Source: Triplophysa rosa
Lineage: Eukaryota > Chordata > Actinopteri > Cypriniformes > Nemacheilidae
Length of the DNA: 64,000 nt
NCBI RefSeq assembly: GCF_024868665.1
Contig: NC_079908.1
Coordinates: forward strand, 1,988,000 to 2,051,999
Direction of reading: 5' to 3'
The notes under the pieces are model-generated. The model was not told the origin of the DNA. It did no database searches and saw only the letters and a program-made list of their open reading frames with translations. Positions 25,305-37,226 of the stretch are shown here, in pieces. Each line of letters begins with the position of its first letter. Positions within the stretch are counted from its first letter, which is position 1. A program made the translations under genes and the position numbers.

Positions 25305-26124
25305 TGTGATGCAAGACACGGGAGCCAAACGCAGGATCAAGAATTCCTTTAATGAGAATCCCCACACTTCAGCACTCAAAACAGAACAAAGTCAAATGAC
25401 AAAAAATAACCAAAAAGGGCAAAGGCTCGAGCGCTCGGCCAACCGACTGTTAAGGGGGAAGAGGGAAAAGAACCAAAAGATAATCCATATAGAGCCCGCG
25501 GCAAGCAGGGGTTGAAGGGGTTTGCACAGTCCACAACCGTCCAGCCAGATAAAAATAGCTGCCTGGTGATACCGTCGGCTTAGAGTCACACACGGGGAGA
25601 ACAGAGGTAAGCGTCCATAAACTCTCGGCGCTAATCCGTACGATGCGGCCACGATCCCTGACCGAAATCCGAAATCTAGAGGCAACGCCACAATCCCAGG
25701 GCGCCGTCCACACAGCCTGGTTGCAAGAATCTTTAGGGGACGCTCAATGGGAGGTTTCCCCGGTGAAGAGGTGTCCGACTCGATAATCAGAAGACTGGAA
25801 ACAAGAAGACAAGACTAGACCGATCTACTGGATAAGATGGCCAGCGATCACCGTAAGACAACTATAACGGACTGACAAAGAACGCTGAAACACACAGGGA
25901 ATAAAAAGGAGTGCAATCAGAAGATGAGATGAGAAACCAGTTGGGGAGAATGAGAGTTAACGAGGGAACCAGGTGAATCAAACAAAGAGTAGGTGATCGG
26001 GTAATAAGGGGGCAGGGCCACACACACGCGGTCCTGGGGCACATGGCAACTGTCAAGTGCTCGACAGAAACAAACAAAGGACCAGACAGACAAAACCCAG
26101 TAGTGCTAGACCCGAGCCCTGACA
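25305..26124 (-). repeat. 5' LTR of the gypsy element (820 bp)
   Basis: Same sequence as 20129-21066 except for scattered substitutions and the absence of 118 bp at the junction near 25782/25783, where CGACTCG joins directly to ATAATCAG. The junction shares a CG with the far end of the missing segment, as expected for a small deletion by microhomology; insertion in the other LTR is less likely. Confidence 0.93.
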
Positions 26125-26130
26125 GGAATG

Positions 26131-28346
26131 ACCACAATACATCTGTAAATGCTGATCAAATTAAACTTTTCTGTGGCTTTATACAGTATACTTGACCCCC
26201 TGTCATAATAAAGTGAAAAAAAATACAAATAATTTGGAAGTAAAAAGTGCTTTACTATTTTTTCTGTTATTCTTGTAAAACAGTAAATTCAAAAATTCAT
26301 GGACAAAACAAAATTTTATTTTATCATTTGGATTTCTATTAATCAATGGAGTTTACTTGTACTGGTGGATTAACCACTTCAGAAACATAAAACATTATTT
26401 TGATAATCACCAATACTCGTCTGTGGCACAAAACATACACAGAGTGGTTGTCTAATAAATATGTGTATTTATACAGTATATGTTTGATTACACAGTGCTC
26501 TGGAATACTTGATTCTGATTGGTCAGTCATGATGACATTCAGAGGTATTGCTCTAATGTTCTAAGTGCTTAAACTGATAATACACCGCTCAGTTGAATAC
26601 AGCCAAATTAATACAAATATAAATATTCCTAATTATTAAAATACATGAGATTATTTTGACCAATGATTCAATTTGTGTGGTTGCCTTGTTTGACGGTAGT
26701 GCCTTGGCCTAAAGCTCTGTCCAATTATTTCCTCAGCCTTGTAAGTAGCTGTATAATAATGCCCAGCCAGAAGGTTGTTTATCGCACAATATATGTATAA
26801 ACAATAGAAAGATAATAATAGAAGCATTATTTACCAGTAGTCTCAGATCCCAATATTGAAACATTATTTTATATGGCAAACTCCCTGGTTTTTAGCCATT
26901 CTCGCCACAACGGCAACGTCTGAAGCAGTGAGTCACAGGAATCCTCTACAGAAGCTTGTGTCATAGGATTTAACATGGCAAACATGGTCTCGCCTTTGTA
27001 TCATAAAGTGTTTGAAATGGAGATTATCAAACAATGCTTCATCTTTACACAACCGCTAAATACGTACAGGACAGTCAAAGTGCGTGAGCAAGCTTGAAGC
27101 TTCGAGACCAGCCAGAAAACCTCCTGGTATTTTATAAACAAAAGGCCAAAACCCTTGGAATCTGGAGAGGTTGCACAGTAATGGAGGCAAGTTTACTTTA
27201 GTACCAAACACAACACGGCTAAACCAAGAGTCATTTAGGTTTCTATGTCAATTTACACTGAATAATAAATTCACCTCCTGAGATTGTAAAGGGCCACAAT
27301 GCAGACAGTTCATGTTTCTTCACAATCTTAGAATACGTATAAACGTCAAACACATTTTGATTGATTGGCAGCGATTTAACAATGTGGTTTCTGGGTGTGC
27401 AAGGCATGTAAAACAGAAAAGAATTTTACAAATGAGAATACAAGATGAGAGAAACGTTCCAGCAGTCTGAAGACCTTGTCCAGGAAGGATACAGGAGGAG
27501 GTGGGCAGATTTATGCCACCGTGATGCGAGACTGAAGCGGCTTGTTAGGACGGCCGCCTCCATTACGGCTCCGCGGCTCACCGTGCGTCCGCACCTCCGG
27601 CTACAAATTAGATGGGAATAGCGAAGGTGCACCTCTCATGTATATTTATCCAAAATCCCTGTAGGGACAGTGAGGCATGGCACTGCTGCGGCTAACAAAT
27701 GCAATTTGGCTCAGGAGCATTACCTTCGTTTTTCTTTTGTTGCTGTCAATCAGAGGAAAGATATTGACACCTAACACACATGTAGACCTGCCTTTTCGCA
27801 GACAGCAAGATTGTAAAATTGGTTGAAACGAAAACGTCAAATGTTCTCTTTCCTAGATTTACCGACGCTCTGCGTGTAAATCCAGACAAAGTCTGGAATA
27901 AAAAGATTTTTCATATGGCTCTAATGTCAAAACAGTTTGGCCCTGCCTGCCATCGGATATAATCGTAAAGTCATGACTGTATAAACCACAGTGTCATTGT
28001 TCTCTAAAGCAGATTATAACGAGCAACATTTATCTGTCATACGTTTCATTTGGCAACTCAGCTCATAATTTACTTAAAGTGCAAACGGAGGGATTATCAG
28101 GATATAGTTCAGTACAGACTCAACGGGAGGTCTCGCCTGCCTTTCTTTCATAAAAGTAGGTGAGGCCTCACTGAAACGGTGCACTGTTTTCTTTTCCATG
28201 TCTTAAATGCACATTCATCAGGCATTTACTGTAAGTCTTCTCCCTTTTCAAGTTTATTCATCTCTCCCAATGACGGTTCTTCGTGTGACCTGATTAAAAT
28301 GGCCTCTGCTGCGCCATGTGGTAAACATTCAGTTGTGTTCAGCACA
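26131..28346. other. intergenic, no gene recognised
   Basis: Mostly unique-looking sequence. A GC-richer patch at 27535-27600 contains several CpG sites but no splice-flanked open frame similar to a known protein. The segment around 26490-26520 (TTGATTCTGATTGGTCAG) resembles the start of a fish repeat also seen near 32190. Confidence 0.4.
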
Positions 28347-31272
28347 GCTACACTGTAAAAAATTGCTGTTAAAAAACTGGCAATTTCCAACAGTAAAATA
28401 TTATTATTTCAATAGACAGTTTAATCCTGCAGATTAACAGACCAAGGCCCATAGATTAATCCCTTTCTGTAAATTTGCAGCATTTAACTGTACACCCGTT
28501 GGCGCCTGAAAAAAAACAGTCTTGCGCTGTGAAAAGCAGCATGTGGGGGTGGGAATTTTTAACACATCCCGATCCCACTTTTTCAAAACGGCGCGGTAAT
28601 CAAGATCACGTCACAGCTCGTCTCTTCCCAGATAGTTACAAATTCTAGGCCAAATCTGATTTAAATTTGGCCCTTCTGTCTTAATTCTGGCATTGTTTTT
28701 TTTCACAGTCTTGTGTGAAACAGAATTAGGCTCGTTTTTGGCGTGAGTCTGGTCAGCCAGAAGAAACAAAAAAACAAGCATTCATTTGGCTACATCCTGG
28801 CTCGGTTTTGGTTAGCCACAAAGTTAAAAGCAACAAAAACTGCCAATAATAATCTCTTATAATATGATACTATTATTACTATCACGAAAACCCTTAGCAG
28901 ACACATCAAAACCAATTTATATCAAATGAGGAATACAACAACTAATTTTAAGAAGGCAAATATTTCTATGATATTATATTATATAAAAATTTATATCATT
29001 AAAAACGATTGTAGATTATTTTTTATTTTTATTATAGATTATCATTTCACAGAATGCTTCCTCCCACTAGAAGAACCGGAAATCCGTAATTCAAATTCTA
29101 CCGCGGAACGGAAGCGTCCTTTGTTTTGATCAATGAGCTGCAATACAGTTCGGTAAGTTGAAACTTTTATTTAAATCTAAACTAACAGGTTTTGCTGCCT
29201 ACTCGAATGTCTTTTTTGTTCATATGCAATCATTTTTATGCTAAAAGGGCTAGAATTTTTTTATTCAAACCTCACTTAACGCCAACGTTTGGGCGAAGTA
29301 AGACGCGAAAAGCACCGTTGTGAGTCAATAAGATGTCTGAAATATATTAATTCTCAGCCCGCAAAGAGACAGACAGAGGACGTTCTGTGTCCATCAGAAC
29401 TGACCTTTGTCTCTTGATTGCTGGGTATTTATAAAGCTGTGTTATTGTGTGTTAAAGACAAATGTAACAAAAAGCCTTCGTTTAAGAGTACCTAACGTTA
29501 GACGGACGCCGTTTTATTTTACCTTTGTTTTATAAGAAAGTTTATCCATGTTTGAGTTTTGTTTGTAGAAAACATTGTGAGCTTTGTTGGCACTAAATAA
29601 GTGGATGTTGTGCTTGCAATCTGGGTAAAGAGTGATGTTTGTTTAATACATTTCATTTAAAAGCTATGTGTATGTGTTTTGATTTTTGAAATTATGTCTT
29701 TGACAGTAAAATGAAAAAAAAAAGAACATGACAGCAGCGCATCTTGTGAAACAGCAGACTCATCTCCAGTCAAAGACAGACTCCCTGAGGCCACCAAAAT
29801 GTAAAACAAAGTAAGACTGTATATTATTTCATTCTTTAACATTTTTCTAACAGGTCATTGTACATTTGTGATATGTTTCTAATTGGTCTTGTATGTAAGG
29901 TAATTTGCCTAATATCAGTATTAGATACAAAAGCATGTTGTAGTAATTTGGCTTAATACTGACAGCATGTTTTCAAACATTCCAGGTACTTGATCTTGGA
30001 TTATTTGGTGGAGTGGATGTGAAGACACAGTCTGGTGAATGAAGCTGGCAATAAAAAACCCAGGCCAAAACTGTGAACTGGATTTACAACCAATTTTGTT
30101 GTGATTGGTAAGCGCTTACCCTGGAACTCTTAAATATACAAACATTTTTTTGTAAAACTCTTAGTCCTGATGGTGTATTGTAGTGTGAAATGTCTCTAAT
30201 TATTATGCATTTTATTTAACCATATTTTTAACTCCGTATTTGTATGCTTTTATTCTAGAGGCAGTAAGAAGTCCTTCATGTGCACAGATGACTGAGCTGG
30301 AGGTCAAAAAAGTTACTAAACTTGGGTTTTCATCTTTTACAGTGTTTTTCGTAACTTATTTGTCTAATACATATTTGCACATCTGTAAACATCCTTTTTG
30401 TCTTTAATTTCTCTTGTTTATTCATTGAGTTCATTTATTGGTTTACTGTTATTAAATGTTTTATGCACTAAATCTTTTACATTGTTTTAATTTAATCCTT
30501 AATATATGAATTTACTACTTAGTTTATTGTTGCTGTGTTTTTTGTATTGTGTTACTATTTACAGTATGTGTTGCTTTTAGTTTATTGTTTGACATTACTT
30601 GTTGCGTAGTTTCCATTGTATTTTTATGTTTTATGTGTGACTTTGTTTTTGTTGCTTTTTTCTGTTGTCTAAATGTTAGTGTGATTGTTTTTTGGCACCT
30701 CTTTTGATATTATATTAATTTTTGCTGCATTTGAGTAGATTTTATTGTCAGCATCAATTAAACACAATACTTTCATTTGCTTGTTTTTTTCCAATTATTC
30801 AATATATTATTATATATTGGGCCAGTTGTGGGTGAGTTAGATAGTTGTGGTGGCACTATGGCCCATTTCTGGGAGAAATAAGGTATTTATATGCTATCTG
30901 GGCAGTAGAGTAAGTTTAGATATTATTTACTAGAATAATCTTGCTTGCTATATAAACACCCATGCACTGTGCTGTGTTTTTCAGTTTTTCTTATTTTCTC
31001 CTGTAAAGCTGCTTTGAAACAATGCACATTGTGAAAAGCGCTATATCAATAAAATTGAATTGAATAGAGTAAATATAAAATAACAGCCATTACTGTGAAA
31101 TTACAGTACAGCCGTAAAACAGAAAACTGTACTTAAACTGTACAATTGTGGTAAATAGCTGCCAGTACTTTACTGTGGAATTACAGCACAACGGTAAAAT
31201 TACAGTAAATGGCTGGAACCACTGCTGCCAGTACTTTACTGTAAATTTACGGGGACATTTTTTACAGTGTAC
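28347..31272. mobile_element. segment bounded by CACTGTAAAAAA inverted ends (CACTA/EnSpm-like)
   Basis: The left end CACTGTAAAAAATTGCTG follows TA; the right end on the other strand is CACTGTAAAAAATGTCCCC, also next to TA. Both ends carry further CTGTAAATTTACAG-type words (31080-31270). CACTG termini with a 2-3 bp target duplication suggest an EnSpm/CACTA-type non-autonomous element, but the 2.9-kb interior could include other insertions. No transposase is present. A repeat tail (AAGCTGCTTTGAAACAATGC, 31008 onward) shared with 47068-47124 lies inside the right part. Confidence 0.55.
29100..30480 (+). ncRNA. candidate four-exon transcript of unknown function
   Basis: Consensus splice signals line up in order. 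Exon A ends at 29152 before GTAAGT. Exon B is 29707-29810 (acceptor GTCTTTGACAG, donor GTAAGA). Exon C is 29986-30107 (acceptor ACATTCCAG, donor GTAAGC). Exon D starts at 30259 after TTTTATTCTAG. Exon A is preceded by a CpG-containing patch with CCGGAAAT and CGGAAGCG words of ETS-site type. The spliced product has no long open frame; the best is about 40 codons starting in exon B at 29730 and ending in exon C. It could be a non-coding RNA, a micropeptide gene or a chance arrangement in a T-rich element. No expression evidence is available here. Confidence 0.35.
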
Positions 31273-32336
31273 AGTAACTGACCTACGCATTGCATAAAAC
31301 ATGCTGTGCAACAAATCGTGAGGTCAACCAGCCACACAAGCAGTCTGTTGGCCTCGGCAGAAATGTAATGACTTGAAAAAGTGGCTGGCCGCCACTCTTT
31401 CAAACGACAATGCTTGCTACATCACTTTTTGACTTCTCTTTTCTGTGTAATTTCATAGTTTTAATGACTTTACTGTTATTCAGCATTTCAGTAACTCTGT
31501 GTCCACCATCACCGGAGGAAAGGCCTGTGACTTTGCGTGTGCCATGCTGGATAATGGGCTGAGGTTGTTATGTGAAAGGGAAGGAGGCACCTGAGAGGGG
31601 AGATTAACAAACTCGTCAGACTGATGGGGAGCAGATGTCTCCACCGTGACTGACAGCTCAGCTGGTCTTCAGGTTTTACCTGTCTTGAAGCCCGATTTGC
31701 TCGAGGCCTGCTTTTGTTATGACTGAGCTCCAGAACGGCATTTCCGAGGAGCTCTCCATTCACCATCAAAATAGGTGAGCCAGCCCCCCATTCAAGCCCA
31801 CGGAGAAAAGGGCCAAACGCGTCTCTTCTCTCTACCGACATGTCTGCGCCAGGTGTGTCTACATGCCCCGGCAAAGTATTTGCTTGTCATAGCACTAAAC
31901 AAAGAGTGAGTGCAGTGGGCGTTCCATTAGTCTGAGAAAACAGGAACCAAGACAGAAGGGAGAGTCTCGTTTTATAAATCAGAGAGAATATCTATCAAGA
32001 TAATTTCTTAAGCCTGTCCAGCCTTAATGGTGCTACATAACCTCTCTTTTGTTAAAACGAAATAACTGAGTACATTACGCATGCCAATGTAAGGAATGAG
32101 CATAATGCGATCCATTGAGATGCTAGCGGCCTCAGGTTCACGTATAGTGTGTTTGAAGCAACATTGTTATTTTATATTATACCATGGTCTGTTTGAATAC
32201 TCGATTCTGATTGCTGGGAGGTGTGCATTAAAACTGTTTAATGCACAGGTAGTTCCAGTATGTTTGATCAACATTTGAAATTAATTCACCTGTCTGATCA
32301 AAAATTACACTGTAAACATCAATAATGACCATGGTA
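31273..32336. other. intergenic, GC-richer block without recognised gene
   Basis: 31500-31870 is richer in GC and has a 121-codon open frame on the minus strand, but its translation resembles no family and has no splice context. A conserved regulatory element is possible but not demonstrable from this sequence alone. Confidence 0.4.
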
Positions 32337-32935
32337 TAAGCGGGATAATCCATGGCCAACCGTGCATTAAGTCAGAGATAATGTACAGGCAGCCGGTTGT
32401 TATCAAAGGAAATAAGCCCTGACAGTGTGTGATTAGGATCCGACGCGAAGCTTGTACATCATCCCGCTTATTACACGGCTACTTGCCACATGAGAAAAAA
32501 ACTGGACAGGAAATGTCAATTTAAAAAATGTTTTAGTTAATTTTTACAGAAGGCAGACCTTCCGCAAGGAAAAGCCGTTTACTTTCGGTTTTAAGGTAAG
32601 AAACTATATTCAAATGTCATGAACAGGCAATTTGGTTTAATCATTTGTAAATATAATGTGATGTCATATATGTTGTTAAAATAAATATTTATGTTTAATT
32701 TGTCAAAAAACCTGTCAAAATTATTTGTTGCATCCGGGTTACCATGTGTTATTAGCTTTGAGTGGTTGGTATCTGAGAATAACGAACCTGCAAATGTCGC
32801 GACTGGCCATTCAGAATCAAGCATTCCAACTAGCCGTGTAATGGATTTTAATGCTCTTCGCGTCGGGTGGTTCTTCGCCTTCACGTCGTGCATTAAAATC
32901 CTTTAATGCATGGCTAGCCATGGATTATCCCTTAC
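32337..32935. mobile_element. MITE-like repeat with GGATAATCCATGG inverted ends and internal hairpin
   Basis: GGGATAATCCATGGCCAACC at 32340 is inverted at the right end as GGGATAATCCATGGCTAGCC (about 32915-32933). Inside the right part GGATTTTAATGC and GCATTAAAATCC form a hairpin around a TCTTCGCGTCGGGTGG loop region. Related sequence precedes it near 32180-32250, so the true left edge may be further out. Non-coding. Confidence 0.55.
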
Positions 32936-33004
32936 ATATTCATGAACCTTATAATACAGTATGTGAAGAATCTTGTTCAAAAGCGTTTGAACCCTTGTAT
33001 GGTG

Positions 33005-33215
33005 CCTACGCTGGTTTGCTGGTTTTAACTGGTCTCCCAGCCTGGTTTTAGCTGGGGTTTGCGACACTTTTTAGCTGGAACCCATCAGCTCAAAATATCT
33101 GAACACCAGCCTGGTAAAGCTAGTTTTTTGCTGGTTTTAGTTGGTGGGTTAGCTGGTCTTCCAGCTAAAACCAATTTGACCAATGAAAAAGTACCCAAAA
33201 CCAACTTGCTTTACC
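33005..33215. repeat. diverged minisatellite of CTGGTTTTAGCTGGT units
   Basis: Loose tandem and inverted copies of CTGGTTTTAGCTGG-like words. A short piece of similar type is at 45010-45060. Low-complexity repeat with no gene. Confidence 0.65.
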
Positions 33216-35138
33216 ACTTTATCTGTGAGACCGAACACTTGTAGTAAACACTTGTATTAAGGGATGTTCATGCTTACTGTACAGACATTAACACCTGTTG
33301 TCACAAATGATTTTTGGAGCATTCTCTTTACAACACAAAGATCATCTGGGTTATCATGCAAGCCTAACGGGACAGTAATGGATTGCATGCACGTTTAACT
33401 TGTCGCTCTGTTATAAATTTGGGAGAAGCTTTCATGGGATGTGGAGATGATCATGCTGGATGTGAAAGCACATGAATGAGGCTTTAGCGTTCTGTCACAC
33501 CCTCCATTAGGAGGAAGTGAACTAGCACTAAACTGTTTAAGATGTTATTGTTGGAGCTAAAGGTAAAAGGGCAGGTGAGCCCCTCTAATCACCTCTAAAA
33601 AACAAGACAAAGGTGTGTTCAGCCCTACTGATGGAAATATACACAGTCAATGAAAATATATATGTGTCCATCATCACAGGAACATGTGTCCGTATATCCA
33701 ATACTATACAGTCGCAAGAAGTGTCACTTATGTTCAAGATTGTCTTTTCAAGCACCACAATTTGTTTTAAGAAAAGCTCTGTTATCATTTGCTCTCATTT
33801 TGTTTCTATTCATTAAAATGGGGCTAAAATCTAAAGCAATACTTTTGTAAAAATTGGTCATTGTAGGGTAAGACATTTATTGAAAAGCGACAGCGTGTTG
33901 AATTTTAAACATAAGCTACAGTGTAAGGATAGCACAGGCCATACAGGTAAACTCTTAATCTGCTGGGTTTTCTGCTTCGCATTCCTGTAATGCTGCTTGA
34001 ATTTCATGACAAATGGACTCTTCGTGATTGCCGTGTCATGATTAATATGTGAAAGCAAGATCAAGGCATGTACTATTCATCTTGTAATCGAGAGAGACTT
34101 CGGCCGGTTAAACTTGTTTGTCTCTTCCATGATTCAATAATGTTCACAATTATTACCAAAAATTAGGAAGATAAGATGCAGAATATTTTTATGAAGAAGT
34201 ATCTATAGAAATCGCAAAATGCACATAGCAGACTGTCTGATAACCGATCGTAAGACATCATCGTGACAAAAAAAATTTTTTGGAAAAAGTATTCAAACTC
34301 TCAGCCAGAGAGTGGCAGCAGACATTCCAATCATATTCTCAAGGGCGACTGGTGAACAGTGGCAGGATACATTTAACATACAAAACAATACACTGCGGCA
34401 CTATGCACCTACTCATTTGACTAAAAATACACCTTGAGACTCCTGGAAACCAGTAACATAAGCTTTTGTCTTTTTCACAACCCTGTCAATTTATTCAGCA
34501 TGTCTGTCAGCAGCGTCATCCATCTGTAACGCAGAGACAATAATGAAGCTGTCTTCTACTTCGCAGCTGTTTTGCCCCATCAAGACGAGATCACTTCTTT
34601 GCATGCGATACGCCGGCACCATGGGTGAGCCTGTAGGATTTGATTTTAAACAGGTTGCCATGGCACTAGGGGGAATAAAATGAATTATTCTACAAGTGCA
34701 TCTGCAGGAAATAACATCTGCATAACAATGCAATTTACAGTACCTCCGCTGTCCTGCCTCAACCACCAACCCAACCCCCCCATCCACAGGCAACCGTAAC
34801 ATAAGAAGCATATCTAAACAATGCCAAAACTCTGTAATAGGATACAGAAGTTACAGTTTTAAACAAAACACCAGCCAACTGCCCACACTTGCTATACCTG
34901 ATTGCAAAATAAAAAAATAAAAAACAGATCATTTGAAGAGCTAATGGGAAAAAAGCCAGCAATCTAAGCACTATTTTTCACTTGATGCCTTGGCTGATGC
35001 ATCCCTCACAATTTCATTTCTATGAGGTTCAAACATTTCCTTTAGGGTCTAAGACCCTTGACTCCAAATAACGCTTTATTTAAAAAGTCTGTACAGAGAG
35101 CATTTCCCCAAAACACTGAAACCATTTTCTTTTCACTT
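33216..35138. other. intergenic, no gene recognised
   Basis: No exon was recognised on either strand. The block around 34490-34660 has moderate GC and looks unique, and could be a non-coding conserved element. Confidence 0.35.
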
Positions 35139-35668
35139 AAACTCTTGAAAATAAAGGTGCTTAAAAGGTTTTTCAAAGCAGTGCCATCATAGAAGAACCA
35201 TTTTTGGTTCCACAAAGAACCATTCAGCCAAAGGTTCTTTGTGGAACCATCTCTTTATTACTTTTTTATAATCTGAAGAACCTTTTTTGCCACAAATGAT
35301 GTTTTATTAACAAAGTTCGGGAGGAGCCGGAGCATATAATCAAGCCCGGCTGATCTGCATCAGCAATCACGGCTTCCACCCTATCAGCTCAAGCGAGCTA
35401 TCCAATAAATAAGGCAGCCGTCTTACCTGCATCATCTCTAAGTCTTTCACATCCCTCCACCACCCCGGCGAGGAACCAGCGAGCTCAGGGCCCTCTCCAA
35501 ATAAGCATACCTTTTCCACTCCTGCTACTATTATTATCTGCATAGGTGAACTCGTGGAAGAACCTTTTGTGAAACAGAAAGGTTCTTCAGATGTTAAAGG
35601 TTCTTTACGGAACCAAACGGTTCTTCTATGGCATCAAATAACCTTTTGAAGCACCTTTTTTGAGTGTA
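35139..35668. mobile_element. foldback MITE (GGTTCTT repeats) carrying a 240-bp insertion
   Basis: The left end (ACTCTTGAAAATAAAGGTGC) and right end (inverted ACACTCAAAAAAGGTGC) are inverted repeats, with AAGAACC/GGTTCTT palindromic words through both arms. Between about 35300 and 35545 lies an unrelated GC-rich segment (GTTCGGGAGGAGCCGGAGC onward) which interrupts the palindrome and is probably a second insertion. No coding sequence. Confidence 0.7.
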
Positions 35669-35929
35669 TGAAAGACCCACACTTGATTTGTCTCAAATGC
35701 AGCATCCAAGCCCTTTTACATCTGAACATGTGCATATAGGGGCAGAATTTACAATATAAAATTTTTTTGTTTGAAATCAAATATCTTGAATTTACATTTA
35801 CCTAATTTAGGAAAACTGCATTGTTATATTTCATATGCGAAATACTTTATATGTAACATTCATTTTTGATCATCCAGACATACAAATAAAGAACAATAAA
35901 CACATCAAGCAACCCAATCTTAAGGCAGT

Positions 35930-36475
35930 CTGTGGCATAGGCACGAAATTTGGAATCTATTGATTCGTGTTCATGGACACGAATTTCCCCCCTTTTTCAT
36001 GTTTTAATACACACGTCTGTCGTATGTACAGTATGTACATTTATATATTTATAAGGTGATATCACATATTTTAGGTGCTGGCTAACCAACACCTTACTTC
36101 ACCCCAAACCCTAAAATCACAGCCGCAAAGGCTAATTTAGCTAAAAACGCGAGTTTCACGAGGTGGCAAAGCAATAAAAAATGGCTACTCTAACTCCGCC
36201 CCTAAACCTAACGTCACAGGGCCAAAGTCAAATCATTTCACAACATACCAATGAGTTGAGATCGGAAGAAATAGGAATTCACACGAATGAGCCACCTTGT
36301 AAAATAGGTTTGAATTTCCATCAGATTGCGTTGATGTATATTTATACACATGAAAGAGACCGCGTATTAAAATGCGCTAGACTGAAAGTAGTGCTGACTG
36401 ACACGAAAAAAGTTGGAAATTCGTGTCACGAACACAAATGAATAGATTACAGATTGTGACAATGTCACGAATTCC
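35930..36475. mobile_element. MITE with ~55-bp inverted ends (ACACGAAT motif)
   Basis: Left arm 35930-35985 (CACGAAATTTGGAATCTATT, then GATTCGTGTTCATGGACACG) is inverted at 36415-36475 with small differences. The 430-bp interior encodes nothing recognisable. Superfamily unknown. Confidence 0.7.
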
Positions 36476-36928
36476 CTTGAGACTGTGTTGCATCAAGACA
36501 TGCAAAAGATCTATTGAAGACATTGAAGCACATCACAGTTCCTAAAAGAGTTTGATCTGAACTGAGATAAGCACAGAATAAGTAAAGATGCACTGATTTA
36601 TTCAAAACACAGACAGAAGAGATGGATGAAGAATCACGCTGCCCCAGACGCTGATACAGACAAGCGCGCCTGTTTTTGAACCAACCGGGACGTAAACACC
36701 AGCTGTGTTTATGTGACCTCTGGACTCGAGAGACCTCATCTAACACTCATCTTTCATCATGATGAACACACGCACTGTGCTACTTCATATTGTGCCATTA
36801 AAATCAACGGAAAACCAAACCGTCTTTTATACATTTGAATTCATACAAAAGTATTAGTCTTAACCAACTTAATCAAATGCAGGTCAACAAAATATCCAAA
36901 TTAATGAGCCGCAAAATGTCCACAATTA

Positions 36929-37226
36929 AAGTGATAGTTCGCCCAAAAATAAAAATGCTGTCCTCATTTACTCACCCTCTTGTGATTTTAAACCTGTATG
37001 ACTTTCTTTCTTCTGCAGAACACAAAAGAAGATATTTTGCAAACTATTGTTAACTGGACCCCATTCACTTGCATTGGTTTTGTGTCCATGCAGTAGACGG
37101 TTACCAACTTTCTTCAAAATACCTTCTTCTGTGTTCTGTGAAAGAAAAAAAGTCATACAGGTTCGAAATGACAAGTGGGTGAGTAAAGGAGGACAGAATT
37201 TTCATTTTTAGGTGAACTATCACTTG
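36929..37226. mobile_element. palindromic foldback MITE (TTCACCCAAAA family), copy 2
   Basis: The left end AAGTGATAGTTCGCCCAAAAA is matched by the inverted right end AAGTGATAGTTCACCTAAAAA, with the same interior order as copy 1 (ACTCACCCTCTTGT, GACTTTCTTTCTTC, TGGACCCCATTCACTTGC). Confidence 0.88.

Larger units (their letters stand above)
20129..26124 (-). mobile_element. full-length, decayed Ty3/gypsy chromovirus-like LTR retrotransposon
   Basis: A 5,996-bp element read on the minus strand: 5' LTR (25305-26124), leader, gag, pol, polypurine tract, 3' LTR (20129-21066). GGAATG flanks the element on both sides (20123-20128, 26125-26130). Because the base after the right LTR is ambiguous, the duplication can be read as 5 or 6 bp. 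The domain order protease, reverse transcriptase, RNase H, integrase, chromodomain places it in Ty3/gypsy, chromodomain-bearing branch. By eye the LTRs differ at about twenty substitutions over 820 aligned bases (near 97% identity) plus one 118-bp indel. Several stops and frameshifts make it non-functional as it stands. Confidence 0.95.
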
